NCBI GenBank assembly: GCA_964533785.1
Contig: CAZHNG010000001.1
Span: 1-64,000, forward strand
From: JANQRV01 sp964533785
Lineage (GTDB): Bacteria > Bacteroidota > Bacteroidia > Chitinophagales > Saprospiraceae
Direction of reading: 5' to 3'
Length of the DNA: 64,000 nt
Every line of letters begins with the position of its first letter. Position 1 is the first letter of the stretch. The notes under the pieces are model-generated. The model ran no database searches. It was given only the letters and a program-made list of their open reading frames with translations, and was not told the origin of the DNA. The position numbers were made by a program, and so were the translations under genes. Shown in pieces: positions 28,679 to 37,385 of this stretch.

Positions 28679-29482
28679 TTAATCATCAAATCGCCGCCCT
28701 TCAATGAAGTCGCGGTTGTGCACCATGACACTTGTACCCGCATCTACAAAGATGGTTTGTCCGGTAATAGATTTACTGAGATTGGACAATAAGAAAGCCA
28801 CCGTATTGCCACAATCGATGGGTTCAATGGGTTGGGGGATGACTTGCTGGTAATTGACAAAATCCTGTTGCCATTGGTGAGGATCGTCAGCCCAGGTTTT
28901 GATCAAATCGTAATTTTGTTCGGCGTGGACGAGTCCCGGTGCAATGGCGTTCACCCGGATACCATATTCGCCTAATTCGTAGGCCATCCCTTTGGTTAAA
29001 GCTACTACGGCAGCCTTTGCACTTGCGTAGATAGTGTATTTAGGCTGGGTCGCAAAGCCATGCACAGAAGAAACATTGACGATATGTCCTACCCTTTTTT
29101 GGGGCAATAATTGGTTGACGAAATATTTGGACATCATCCATACTGCCCGGATATCCAAATTATATAGCCGGTCGAACTCCTGCGTACTCACTTCATGAAT
29201 GCGCTTACTTAAGCCAATACCTGCATTATTGACCAATCCGTTTACCCTTCCTATTTGGGCTTTGATTTCTTCAAATAGCCGTTCAACTTCCGTTTCTTTG
29301 GAAATGTCGGCAACAATGCCTATTGCATTAGGATAGCGTTTTAGGGCTTCCTCGATCTTGCCGGAATCGATATCGTTGATCACTAAGCGGGCACCGAAAG
29401 ACGATAAAGACTGGCAGACTCCTTTACCAACTCCTTCTCCACCGCCACCGGTCACCAATACCGTTAAATGTGATAGATCCAT
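28679..29482 (-). CDS. short-chain dehydrogenase/reductase (SDR)
   Basis: I choose the ATG at 29482, giving 267 residues, because the upstream codons encode no SDR sequence and lie in an AT-rich leader. The nucleotide-binding motif is TGGGGEGVGKG, followed by NNAG, a catalytic serine in VSSVHG and the YxxxK motif in YASAK. The ending TGQTIFVDAGTS is standard for classical SDRs. It most resembles sugar or sugar-acid dehydrogenases of the FabG-like group. It lies at the edge of the family A repeat array and is transcribed toward the metallophosphoesterase gene. Confidence 0.88.
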   Translation of the reverse strand: MDLSHLTVLVTGGGGEGVGKGVCQSLSSFGARLVINDIDSGKIEEALKRYPNAIGIVADISKETEVERLFEEIKAQIGRVNGLVNNAGIGLSKRIHEVSTQEFDRLYNLDIRAVWMMSKYFVNQLLPQKRVGHIVNVSSVHGFATQPKYTIYASAKAAVVALTKGMAYELGEYGIRVNAIAPGLVHAEQNYDLIKTWADDPHQWQQDFVNYQQVIPQPIEPIDCGNTVAFLLSNLSKSITGQTIFVDAGTSVMVHNRDFIEGRRFDD

Positions 29483-29532
29483 GTTGCTAGGATTAGGATA
29501 TATAAGTAAACATAAGGAATAATTGTAATAAC

Positions 29533-29669
29533 CGGCAAATCGGGAAGCAAAGGCTTTCACTCACCGCAAAGGCCACAAAGAAACGCTAAGAAAAGAGAAC
29601 TTTGCGTTCTTCGCGTCCTTAGTGGTGATTGAATTGTCCCCAAAATTAGAGGTCAATACATCCAGCGTC
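29533..29669. repeat. intergenic repeat family A, copy 3 (array member before gap)
   Basis: It carries GCAAAGGCTTTCACTCACCGC, CGCTAAGAAAAGAGAACTTTG, the palindromic partner CTTAGTGGTGATTGAATTG and the ending GAGGTCAATACATCCAGCGTC, then is cut by the N run. It is the first visible member of a tandem array. Confidence 0.85.
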
Positions 29670-29769
29670 NNNNNNNNNNNNNNNNNNNNNNNNNNNNNNN
29701 NNNNNNNNNNNNNNNNNNNNNNNNNNNNNNNNNNNNNNNNNNNNNNNNNNNNNNNNNNNNNNNNNNNNN
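29670..29769. other. assembly gap of 100 N
   Basis: Exactly 100 undetermined bases lie inside the family A array. The round size suggests a scaffolding gap of unknown true length, most likely hiding one or more further repeat units. Confidence 0.95.
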
Positions 29770-29920
29770 TAGCTGTACTGCCGGATAAACTTGAGGTCAA
29801 AGGCTTTTACTCACCGCAAAGGCCACGAAGAAACGCTAAGAAAAGGGAACTTTGCGCTCTTCGCGTTCTTAGCGGTGATTGAATTGCCCCCCAAGTTTAG
29901 AGGTCAATACATCTAGCGTC
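29770..29920. repeat. intergenic repeat family A, copy 4
   Basis: A complete 151-base unit running from TAGCTGTACTGCCGGATAAAC through AGGTCAAAGGCTTTTACTCA and the palindromic core to AGGTCAATACATCTAGCGTC. The next unit starts directly with the same TAGCTGTACTGCCGG, so copies 4 and 5 are true tandem repeats. Confidence 0.9.
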
Positions 29921-30066
29921 TAGCTGTACTGCCGGATAAACTTGAGGTCAAAGGCTTTTACTCACCGCAAAGGCCGCGAAGAAACGCTAAGAAAAGGGAA
30001 CTTTGCGTTCTTCGCGGTGATTGAATTACCCCAAAATTAGAGGTCAATACATCTAGCGTCTAGCGT
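29921..30066. repeat. intergenic repeat family A, copy 5
   Basis: The last unit of the array is nearly identical to copy 4 but lacks about ten bases of the right palindrome arm (TTCGCGGTGATT instead of TTCGCGTTCTTAGCGGTGATT). It ends with a doubled TAGCGTC word a few bases before the RraA-like stop codon. Confidence 0.9.
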
Positions 30067-30070
30067 CAAA

Positions 30071-30763
30071 CTACATAATCCCATACTTCTCAAAAGCCTC
30101 ACAAGCGCTCATCCCATCTTCAATAGCCTTTTTCACCAGCTTTTCACCGGCCGCTTTTTCAAAAGCCTGATTGATCACCTCTTCTTCCGCCTCCTGGGGA
30201 ATGATGCATACCCCGTCCAGGTCACCAAAAACAATGTCTCCGGGATTGATTTTTACATTGTTCATAATGACCGGCGTCCTAAAATCGATGACCTTGCCCC
30301 GCGGTCCCTGATCCTGGGCGTACCTTCCGTAAGAAAAAGTAGGAAAGTTAAGATCCAGAATACCGGGAGTATCCCTGGAATAGCCATCTACTACCGCACC
30401 AACCGCCCCCAATTTCATAGCTCTCGTGCTCATCAATTCTCCCCAAAGCGCATAATTGGGCGAAGCGCCCGTGCATACGTAAACTTCGTTAGGTTTGAGG
30501 TCGTCCAAAGCTTCCAGCATCAACCCAAAAGGTTTATTCAAGATCTGGTTGTTCGCTGAAAAGGAAATCTCGCCAAACGTATCGGCCTCTAATACTGGCA
30601 TGGCCCGCCCGATCACGACCATATCCTCCCGTAGTGGATGGATTTTAGGGCTCAGGAATTGATTCAAAAGGCCCAGTTTATCCATAATATCGCCAACTAC
30701 TGCAGAAAATAAGATCTGCTTCATGCTGGCGAACAACTGCTCATCATCGTTTTTATGATACAT
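30071..30763 (-). CDS. RraA-family protein (HMG/CHA aldolase-like)
   Basis: I start at the ATG at 30763 (230 residues), since the residues encoded upstream are not conserved-looking and lie in an AT-rich stretch. The family motif GAVGAVVDGYSRDT contains the arginine and aspartate that bind oxaloacetate-like substrates and magnesium in 4-hydroxy-4-methyl-2-oxoglutarate aldolases. GDLDGVCIIP matches the conserved ADxDGVVxxP. The N-terminal helix region MDKLGLLNQFLSP fits as well. Such enzymes cleave or decarboxylate 2-oxo acids, in keeping with a sugar-acid pathway. It is divergent from the FAD oxidoreductase gene across 221 bases. Confidence 0.86.
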   Translation of the reverse strand: MYHKNDDEQLFASMKQILFSAVVGDIMDKLGLLNQFLSPKIHPLREDMVVIGRAMPVLEADTFGEISFSANNQILNKPFGLMLEALDDLKPNEVYVCTGASPNYALWGELMSTRAMKLGAVGAVVDGYSRDTPGILDLNFPTFSYGRYAQDQGPRGKVIDFRTPVIMNNVKINPGDIVFGDLDGVCIIPQEAEEEVINQAFEKAAGEKLVKKAIEDGMSACEAFEKYGIM

Positions 30764-30984
30764 GATATCATTTTTGTTAAAAAAAAATAATGGATTCAAA
30801 AAATCAGGTTGTTTGTATATTAAAAGAGGGGAATAATTGACACCTTAAAATTTTGACAATCAACTATATACCTAAAATTTTTCAATATGAATTTAAATAA
30901 ATTAGTTGAGATTTCAGTAACTGTTGATTAAACATTATTCACTTGAATTACTAAATTGGTATTCTAGAAAATTTTTCCTGTTTT

Positions 30985-32874
30985 ATGATCAGACCATTTT
31001 TAGCCTTTTTATTTATCGGTACGCTTATTTTTTCCTGCACAGATCCTAGTGAATCCACCACTTCTTTTGATGTCATTGTAATCGGAGGAGGAACGGGAGG
31101 TGTAACCGCAGGTATACAATCAGCCAGACTAGGCGCTAAAACACTTATCCTAGAACCAACTCCCTGGCTGGGAGGCATGTTAACCTCAGCGGGAGTAAGC
31201 GCTACCGATGGCAACCACCAAATGCCCTCCGGATTGTGGGGCGAATTCCGTCAACAAATCTGGGATCATTACGGCGGCCCGGATTCCGTCGCTACGGGAT
31301 GGGTTAGTAATACCCAATTCGAACCCGCTGTAGGTGCCGCCATATTCCAGTCGATGGTAGAAAAGGAAGACAACCTGGAGGTAAGATTCAAAGCAACGGT
31401 TGAAGCTATTCGCAAAAAAGAAGGACTTTGGATAGTTGAAATCGGGGAAGGCGACCTTATTGAAACGTCTATTTTGATTGACGGCACTGACCTGGGCGAT
31501 GTAGCTGCCATGACCGGCGTTGATTTTGATCTCGGTATGGATGCCCGTGCTGCAACCAATGAGGTCATGGCACCAGCCGAAGCCAATGATATTGTACAAG
31601 ACCTAACCTACGTCGCTATCCTTAAAGATTACGGGCCTTCGGCGGATAAGACCATTCCCAGGCCGGCGAGTTATGATTCTACCCAATTTCTCTGCGCCTG
31701 CCAACAGTTTTGTGAAGGGGAAGAGACTCATCCTTGTCCGACCATGCTATCATACGCAAAGCTTCCCAACGATAAATACATGATCAACTGGCCCATTCAC
31801 GGTAATGATTATTACGCCAACGTCGTGCCTCTATCCAAAGCAGAAAGAGCAACCGTTTTCGAGGAAGCCAAAAACCATACGTTGAATTTCATTTACTTCA
31901 TCCAGAAAGACTTGGGCTACAAAAACCTGGGGCTGGCCGATGATGAATATCCGACTTCCGATCAATTACCTTTTATCCCTTACCACCGGGAAGGGAGACG
32001 CATCAAAGGGAAAGTCAGATTAAACGTTAACCATATATTAGCCCCTTTTGAACAGGAAATCCCCTTGTACCGTACCGGGATCGCAGTCGGCGATTATCCC
32101 ATTGATCATCATCATGATAAAAACCCTGCCGCTCCTGAAATTGACTTTCCACCGGTCCCTTCGTTTAACATTCCAATGGGCGCTTTAATCCCCGCTGAAG
32201 TTGATCATTTTCTGATAGCTGATAAAGCCATTTCGGTCACCAATATCGTCAACGGTTCCAGCAGGTTGCAACCGGTGGTGATGCAGATCGGTCAAGCGGC
32301 GGGCGCCATTGCCGGACTATGCATACGGGAGAACATTTCCCCGCACGAGATTTCGCCACGAGTCGTACAAAACTATTTGGTGCAACAAAACGGTTATTTG
32401 ATGCCTTATATGGATGTCAAACCTTCAGATCCGCATTTTCAATCCATCCAGCGCATTGGAGCAACCGGGATTTTAAAGGGCAAAGGCATACCTTTTAAAT
32501 GGGCTAACCAAACCTGGTTTTACCCGGATACAACGGTAAACCTCGTAACATTACTGGCTGCCTTAAAAAACTTTGAACCAAAGTTGCAAATTGATCTGGT
32601 TCCCGAGACACCGCAAGAACAACTAAGCCTATCACAAACTATTGTCATTATATATCGTTTAGCGGATCATTTTCAATTGCAGGATGCTCAGTACCAAAAT
32701 CTAACCGCTCTTTCCGATTTTATTCAAAAAAATTGGTCCACGTGGGAATTGCCGGGATCTTTCGTACCTTCCGCTCAAATCAGCAAGCGCATACTGGCCG
32801 TGCTATTGGATCAAGCGGTAAACCCTTTTCAACTAAAGCCAGTCGCAATTGATGGAAATTGGCAGAAAAAATGA
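30985..32874 (+). CDS. FAD-dependent oxidoreductase lipoprotein (PF12831 type)
   Basis: The 629-residue protein has a lipoprotein signal (LIFSC, Cys18). A Rossmann FAD-binding motif follows, VIVIGGGTGGVTAGIQSARLG, with the acidic ribose-binding residue in LILEP. The family's characteristic PWLGGMLTSAGV and DGTDLGDVAAMTGV segments are present, and a late NGSSRLQPVVMQIGQAAGA segment closes the FAD site. Members are found in polysaccharide and sugar catabolic loci, but the reaction is unproven. It is the first gene of a rightward run with the sodium symporter (22-base gap) and the DUF4434 gene. Confidence 0.86.
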   Translation: MIRPFLAFLFIGTLIFSCTDPSESTTSFDVIVIGGGTGGVTAGIQSARLGAKTLILEPTPWLGGMLTSAGVSATDGNHQMPSGLWGEFRQQIWDHYGGPDSVATGWVSNTQFEPAVGAAIFQSMVEKEDNLEVRFKATVEAIRKKEGLWIVEIGEGDLIETSILIDGTDLGDVAAMTGVDFDLGMDARAATNEVMAPAEANDIVQDLTYVAILKDYGPSADKTIPRPASYDSTQFLCACQQFCEGEETHPCPTMLSYAKLPNDKYMINWPIHGNDYYANVVPLSKAERATVFEEAKNHTLNFIYFIQKDLGYKNLGLADDEYPTSDQLPFIPYHREGRRIKGKVRLNVNHILAPFEQEIPLYRTGIAVGDYPIDHHHDKNPAAPEIDFPPVPSFNIPMGALIPAEVDHFLIADKAISVTNIVNGSSRLQPVVMQIGQAAGAIAGLCIRENISPHEISPRVVQNYLVQQNGYLMPYMDVKPSDPHFQSIQRIGATGILKGKGIPFKWANQTWFYPDTTVNLVTLLAALKNFEPKLQIDLVPETPQEQLSLSQTIVIIYRLADHFQLQDAQYQNLTALSDFIQKNWSTWELPGSFVPSAQISKRILAVLLDQAVNPFQLKPVAIDGNWQKK

Positions 32875-32896
32875 TCACTAATGGTAAAACAACAAT

Positions 32897-34765
32897 ATGA
32901 ACCTTCATCCCATCGACATTGGTATCGTGCTTGCCTATTTGGTATTGACCATCTTTTTAGGATTTTGGATATCCCAAAAGGCATCGCGCAACCTGCAATC
33001 CTACTTTTTAGGTAACAATGAAATCAAATGGTACTACTTGGGATTGTCCAACGCTTCCGGGATGTTCGACATTAGTGGGGTCATGTGGACCGTAACCATA
33101 CTTTTCGTTTACGGACTCAAAAGTGCCTGGATTCCCTGGTTGTGGCCGGTATGGAACCAGGTGTTTGTGATGGTTTTCCTGGCCATTTGGTTGAGAAGAT
33201 CCAATGTGATGACGGGAGCCCAATGGATCACTACTCGATTTGGGGATGGCCTCGGTGGAAAATTATCGCACATCATCGTTACGGTATTTGCCGTTGTTAG
33301 TGTGTTGGGGTTTATTGCATATTTTTTTATCGGCATTGGTAAGTTTGCCGTTGTATTTTTTCCCTGGGATCTGTCGATCCCAACCCTGGGAATCACTTCC
33401 GAACAATCTTATGCATTCCTCATCATTGCCATTACTACGGTATACGTCATTAAAGGGGGTATGTACAGTGTAGTCCTTACTGAAGTTGTGCAGTTTGTTA
33501 TCATGACCATTTCTTGCGTAGTAATTGGTTACATTGCCTGGAATCAAGTAACAGCAGCACAGATCGCGGAAGCCGTACCTCCCGGTTGGGATCAATTATT
33601 CTTTGGCTGGACCCTGGATCTGGACTGGACCGGTTACCTCGATAGTGTCAATCAGAAAATTGAAGCTGATGGCTTTGAGCTGATCGGCTACCTGGTGATG
33701 ATGATGATCTTCAAAGGCATTTTTGCCAGCCTTGCCGGCCCGGTTCCAAGTTATGATATGCAAAGGGTACTGGCGACCGAGACACCTGCTGAAGCAGCCA
33801 AGATGAGCGGCTTAACCATACTTGTCCTATTCTTTCCCCGGTATTTAATGATCGCGGGCTTTGCCGTATTATCGTTGGTTTACCTGGGCCCGGAATTACA
33901 GGCCATGGGTGCGGATGTCGATTTTGAGACTATCCTTCCCATAGCTATCGAGCGCTTTGTACCCATTGGCTTCAAAGGGCTGCTATTAGCAGGTTTATTA
34001 GCAGCTTTTATGGGGACTTTTGCGGCGTTCATCAATGCCGCCCCAGCTTACCTGGTCAATGATCTGTATAAGAAATATTTTAATCCTGCTGCAAGTGACA
34101 AGACCTACGTGAAATACAGTTACATCAGCTCTCTGGCCCTAGTCATCGTCGGTGTGATCGGCGGCTTTTTTGCCGCCTCTATAAATTCGTTGACTTTATG
34201 GATCACTTCCGCACTTTACGGCGGCTATGCGGCGGCGAATGTTTTGAAATGGATTTGGTGGCGATTCAATGGATTTGGCTATTTTTTCGGCATGTTGGGC
34301 GGCTTGATCGCGTCAACTTTTGTACCCTTCTTGTTTCCGTACACTGCGGCCATCTACTTGTTCCCGATCATACTATTCATCTCTTTTGCCGGCTGTATCG
34401 CCGGTACCTATTTGACCCAACCGGATAACGAAGAGGTACTAAAAGCCTTTTACGAACAAACGAAACCCTGGGGCTTTTGGAAACCCATCATTCAAAAGAT
34501 ACAAAGGGAAAAACCGGGGTTTGTAGCCAATCAGGAATTCAAACGGGACGTATTCAATGTGATGGTTGGAATTGCCTGGCAAATGACCTTGATCGTTATG
34601 CCCATTTATTTGATCATTAAGGATATGCAGGGATTTGGCATTGCTGCCCTGGTATTTGTCGTCACTTCGTTGCTATTGAAACGGTTTTGGTATGATTTAC
34701 TGGAGACAGATGCCAGACGCCAGATATCAGAAGCTAGGCACTCTAACGTTTCACCAAAAAGTTAA
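32897..34765 (+). CDS. sodium:solute symporter family transporter
   Basis: This 622-residue SSS-family protein has 13-14 membrane segments beginning IGIVLAYLVLTIFLGFWIS and the typical early loop SYFLGNNEIKWYYLGLSNASGMFDISGV. Relatives move sugars, sialic acids or other organic solutes with sodium. It follows the FAD oxidoreductase by 22 bases, so it probably imports the substrate of this locus. The last 20 residues after the final membrane helix are encoded by a GATGCCAGACGCCAGATATC word of the kind found in intergenic regions here, so the tail was probably gained by repeat insertion. Confidence 0.92.
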   Translation: MNLHPIDIGIVLAYLVLTIFLGFWISQKASRNLQSYFLGNNEIKWYYLGLSNASGMFDISGVMWTVTILFVYGLKSAWIPWLWPVWNQVFVMVFLAIWLRRSNVMTGAQWITTRFGDGLGGKLSHIIVTVFAVVSVLGFIAYFFIGIGKFAVVFFPWDLSIPTLGITSEQSYAFLIIAITTVYVIKGGMYSVVLTEVVQFVIMTISCVVIGYIAWNQVTAAQIAEAVPPGWDQLFFGWTLDLDWTGYLDSVNQKIEADGFELIGYLVMMMIFKGIFASLAGPVPSYDMQRVLATETPAEAAKMSGLTILVLFFPRYLMIAGFAVLSLVYLGPELQAMGADVDFETILPIAIERFVPIGFKGLLLAGLLAAFMGTFAAFINAAPAYLVNDLYKKYFNPAASDKTYVKYSYISSLALVIVGVIGGFFAASINSLTLWITSALYGGYAAANVLKWIWWRFNGFGYFFGMLGGLIASTFVPFLFPYTAAIYLFPIILFISFAGCIAGTYLTQPDNEEVLKAFYEQTKPWGFWKPIIQKIQREKPGFVANQEFKRDVFNVMVGIAWQMTLIVMPIYLIIKDMQGFGIAALVFVVTSLLLKRFWYDLLETDARRQISEARHSNVSPKS

Positions 34766-34767
34766 AT

Positions 34768-34804
34768 CTTCTCTCAGCACTCCTTGGCGTCCTTTGCAGT
34801 GAGC
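34768..34804. repeat. diverged fragment related to repeat family A
   Basis: The minus strand reads TCACTGCAAAGGACGCCAAGG, close to the TCACCGCAAAGG left arm of family A. Only one arm is present. It lies between the symporter and DUF4434 genes. Confidence 0.4.
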
Positions 34805-34850
34805 TAATAATAGACTTGTCAATTACATTATTCGCTAATCATAAAATAAA

Positions 34851-35795
34851 ATGATACTACCAATTACCGCTACTTTTCTCGATGAGATCAGTCACGATAT
34901 TCCCCACCAAAATTGGGGTAAGAAAGAGTGGGATACCGATTTTCAATACATGCAGCAACTGGGGATCGATTGCGTTGTACTCATTCGCTGTGGGTATAAA
35001 AAATGGATAACCTATCCCTCCCAAGTACTGCAAAAAGAAGAACAGACTTATTTGCCCCCCTTTGATTTAGTGGACCTTTTCCTAAAGCTTGCCGATAAAT
35101 ACGGTATGGCTTTTTACTTTGGGTTATACGATTCCGGAAAATATTGGTGGGAGCAGGGAGACTACCAGAAGGAGATCGATATAAATTTAAAGATCATTGA
35201 TGAAGTATGGGCCCAATACGGCTCTTATCCTGCATTTAAAGGCTGGTATCTTTGCCAGGAGGTCAGCCGTAAGACGGGTAAGATCATAGATTTATACGCC
35301 AGGCTGGGACAACATTGTAAAGCAGTTTCCAATGGTTTACCTACCTTCATCTCCCCTTATATTGACGGGAAAAAAGCACTGCTTTCCAATCAAGTTGCGC
35401 TAAACAAAACAGACGCCGTAAGCGTAGAACAACACGAAAAAGAATGGAATGAAATTCTGGATGGTATCAAATCATCCGTAGACATTCTGGCTTTTCAGGA
35501 TGGTCACGTGGATTATGATCAGTTAGCGGAATATTTTAGTATCAATAAAAAATTAGCCGATCGCCACGGTATGCAATGCTGGACGAATGCAGAGTCCTTC
35601 GATCGCGATATGCCGATCAAATTTTTACCGATAAAATGGGAGAAGCTGCGCTTAAAATTAAAAGCGGCTCACGAAGCGGGTCTGGAGAAAGCCATTACTT
35701 TCGAATTCTCTCATTTTATGAGTCCGCAGTCAGCTTATGTGCAGGCGCATCATTTGTTCAATCGGTATATGGAAACGATAAGTGGAATATCCTGA
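34851..35795 (+). CDS. DUF4434 domain protein (glycosidase-like TIM barrel)
   Basis: The 314-residue protein begins LPITATFLDEISHDIPHQNWG and has the DUF4434 features: DFQYMQQLGIDCVVLIRCGY, the central YGSYPAFKGWYLCQEVS segment with a possible catalytic glutamate, and the DILAFQDGHVDY and WTNAESFD strands. DUF4434 proteins look like glycoside-hydrolase-type TIM barrels, but no activity is firmly established. No signal peptide is seen, so it would act in the cytoplasm after import by the preceding symporter. The gene ends 402 bases before the AGE gene, with repeat B2 between. Confidence 0.75.
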   Translation: MILPITATFLDEISHDIPHQNWGKKEWDTDFQYMQQLGIDCVVLIRCGYKKWITYPSQVLQKEEQTYLPPFDLVDLFLKLADKYGMAFYFGLYDSGKYWWEQGDYQKEIDINLKIIDEVWAQYGSYPAFKGWYLCQEVSRKTGKIIDLYARLGQHCKAVSNGLPTFISPYIDGKKALLSNQVALNKTDAVSVEQHEKEWNEILDGIKSSVDILAFQDGHVDYDQLAEYFSINKKLADRHGMQCWTNAESFDRDMPIKFLPIKWEKLRLKLKAAHEAGLEKAITFEFSHFMSPQSAYVQAHHLFNRYMETISGIS

Positions 35796-35865
35796 ATTTT
35801 AGATACCAGATGCCACCTGCCGGCCATACTGGCTCAGTAGGCGGGGATATCAGATGCAAGATGTA

Positions 35866-36043
35866 TTGTCCCTTTAACTTAGGGGTAGTTTTACTCGATT
35901 TAATGTTTAATAACCTTTAGCTGTGGTTATGTGGTTATACAAAATACTCCCCCAATTGATCCCCACATAACTTTATAACTTTATAACCTTATAACCACCT
36001 AAAACTTAAATAGAACCGCCCCACGTTTAAAAGCCAATACAGT
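35866..36043 (-). repeat. intergenic repeat family B, copy 2 (inverted relative to copy 1)
   Basis: The reverse complement matches 27301-27494 along its whole length, including GTATTGGCTTTTAAAC, the palindromic core with GTTATGTGGGGATCAATTGG and AAATCGAGTAAAACTACCCC. One arm carries an extra TTATAACTTTATAAC unit. Upstream at 35814-35850 lies a GC-rich ACCTGCCGGCC...GGCGGGG word similar to that near 45010. It occupies much of the space between the DUF4434 and AGE genes. Confidence 0.85.
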
Positions 36044-36197
36044 CAGACATTATAGATTGGCCAGAAAGTCTCGATTTGGTAATTCCCAACAATCTAACAA
36101 AGCTTAAAACATTGAATATCAAAAACATAAAATATTTACCCATAACTCAATACTTTTAATTAAAAATAACAAAGTAATATTAATTAACCTCAGTATT

Positions 36198-37367
36198 ATG
36201 CCATTTCAATCCTACGCTACTCAATATAAAACGGCTCTATTGGAAAATGTCCTCCCTTTCTGGCTCAAAAACTCGAAGGATGAGGAGAACGGTGGCTACT
36301 TCACCTGTTTATTAAGAGATGGCCAAGTGTTTGACAGAGATAAGTTCATCTGGTTACAGGCCCGCCAAGTTTGGACCTTTGCCATGTTGTTCAACCGTTT
36401 GGAGGCCAGACCAGAATGGCTTGAATTTGCATTACACGGTGCCCGTTTTCTGCAAAAACACGGTAGAGATAAGCAAGGAAACTGGTATTTTTCCCTCGAT
36501 CAAAAAGGACAACCTTTGATTCAGCCCTACAATATTTTCTCGGATTGCTTCGCCACGATGGCATTTGGACAATTGTACCTGGCCACACAAGAGAAAACCT
36601 TCGCCCAAATTGCTGTTGATACCTTTCACAACATTCTCAGACGGCAAAATAACCCTAAGGGCCAATACAATAAATTGGTACCCGGTACCAGGGCTTTGAA
36701 GAACTTTGCCCTCCCCATGATTTTGTGCAATCTTTGTTTAGAAATCGAACCACTTTTGGATTCATCCTTAGTCGAAAAGACGATTCATAACTGTATTCAG
36801 GAGGTAATGGAAGTGTTCTACGATGCTTCAACCGGACTTACCTTGGAAAATGTTACCCCAGGCGGGCAGTTTTCCGATTCTTTTGAAGGTCGGTTGCTCA
36901 ATCCGGGACATGCGATAGAAGCCATGTGGTTCATCATGGATCTGGGTATTCGCAATAAGGACCAGGCTTTAGTAGATCTTGCCACCCAAAGGATGCTCAA
37001 CATGTTGGAATTTGGCTGGGATGAAAAACACGGCGGCATCTTTTACTTTATGGACCTGAAAGGCCACCCTACTCAACAACTAGAATGGGATCAAAAGTTG
37101 TGGTGGGTTCACTTGGAAACTTTACTGGCGCTGTTGAAAGGTTATTCATTGACAAAAAGTCAAGCCTGTTGGGATTGGTTCGAAAAAGTACACCACTATG
37201 CCTGGTCTGCCTTTCACGATCCGGAATACGGCGAATGGTTTGGCTATTGCAACCGTCAGGGTGAAGTATTACTACCACTGAAAGGTGGGAAGTGGAAAGG
37301 GTGCTTTCACGTTCCGCGTGCTTTTTTTAATTGTTGGCAAATATTAGAATCTCTCCCCCAACCTTAA
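36198..37367 (+). CDS. AGE-family epimerase/isomerase
   Basis: The 389-residue protein is an (alpha/alpha)6-barrel enzyme of the N-acylglucosamine 2-epimerase family, whose members epimerise or isomerise free sugars (GlcNAc/ManNAc, mannose/glucose, cellobiose). Seen hallmarks are RDGQVFDRDKFIWLQARQVW near the N-terminus, LLNPGHAIEAMWF with the catalytic histidine, DEKHGGIFYFMD and EWDQKLWWVHLE with the second histidine. Length is standard. It converges on the SDR gene with an 18-base gap. Together with the symporter and SDRs it points to conversion of an imported ketose or aldose. Confidence 0.9.
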   Translation: MPFQSYATQYKTALLENVLPFWLKNSKDEENGGYFTCLLRDGQVFDRDKFIWLQARQVWTFAMLFNRLEARPEWLEFALHGARFLQKHGRDKQGNWYFSLDQKGQPLIQPYNIFSDCFATMAFGQLYLATQEKTFAQIAVDTFHNILRRQNNPKGQYNKLVPGTRALKNFALPMILCNLCLEIEPLLDSSLVEKTIHNCIQEVMEVFYDASTGLTLENVTPGGQFSDSFEGRLLNPGHAIEAMWFIMDLGIRNKDQALVDLATQRMLNMLEFGWDEKHGGIFYFMDLKGHPTQQLEWDQKLWWVHLETLLALLKGYSLTKSQACWDWFEKVHHYAWSAFHDPEYGEWFGYCNRQGEVLLPLKGGKWKGCFHVPRAFFNCWQILESLPQP

Positions 37368-37385
37368 TCTCAACCTTCTCCTTTC

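Noticed and set aside
29561..29882. Open frames across the N run
   Set aside because: They exist only because undetermined bases contain no stop codons; the visible parts are repeat sequence.
29533..30066. CRISPR array
   Set aside because: Units are about 151 bp with near-identical full length and no unique spacers, and no cas genes are present; this is a tandem intergenic repeat.
27301..36043. Composite transposon bounded by the family B repeats
   Set aside because: No transposase or recombinase gene is inside or next to the repeats, and target-site duplications are not visible.
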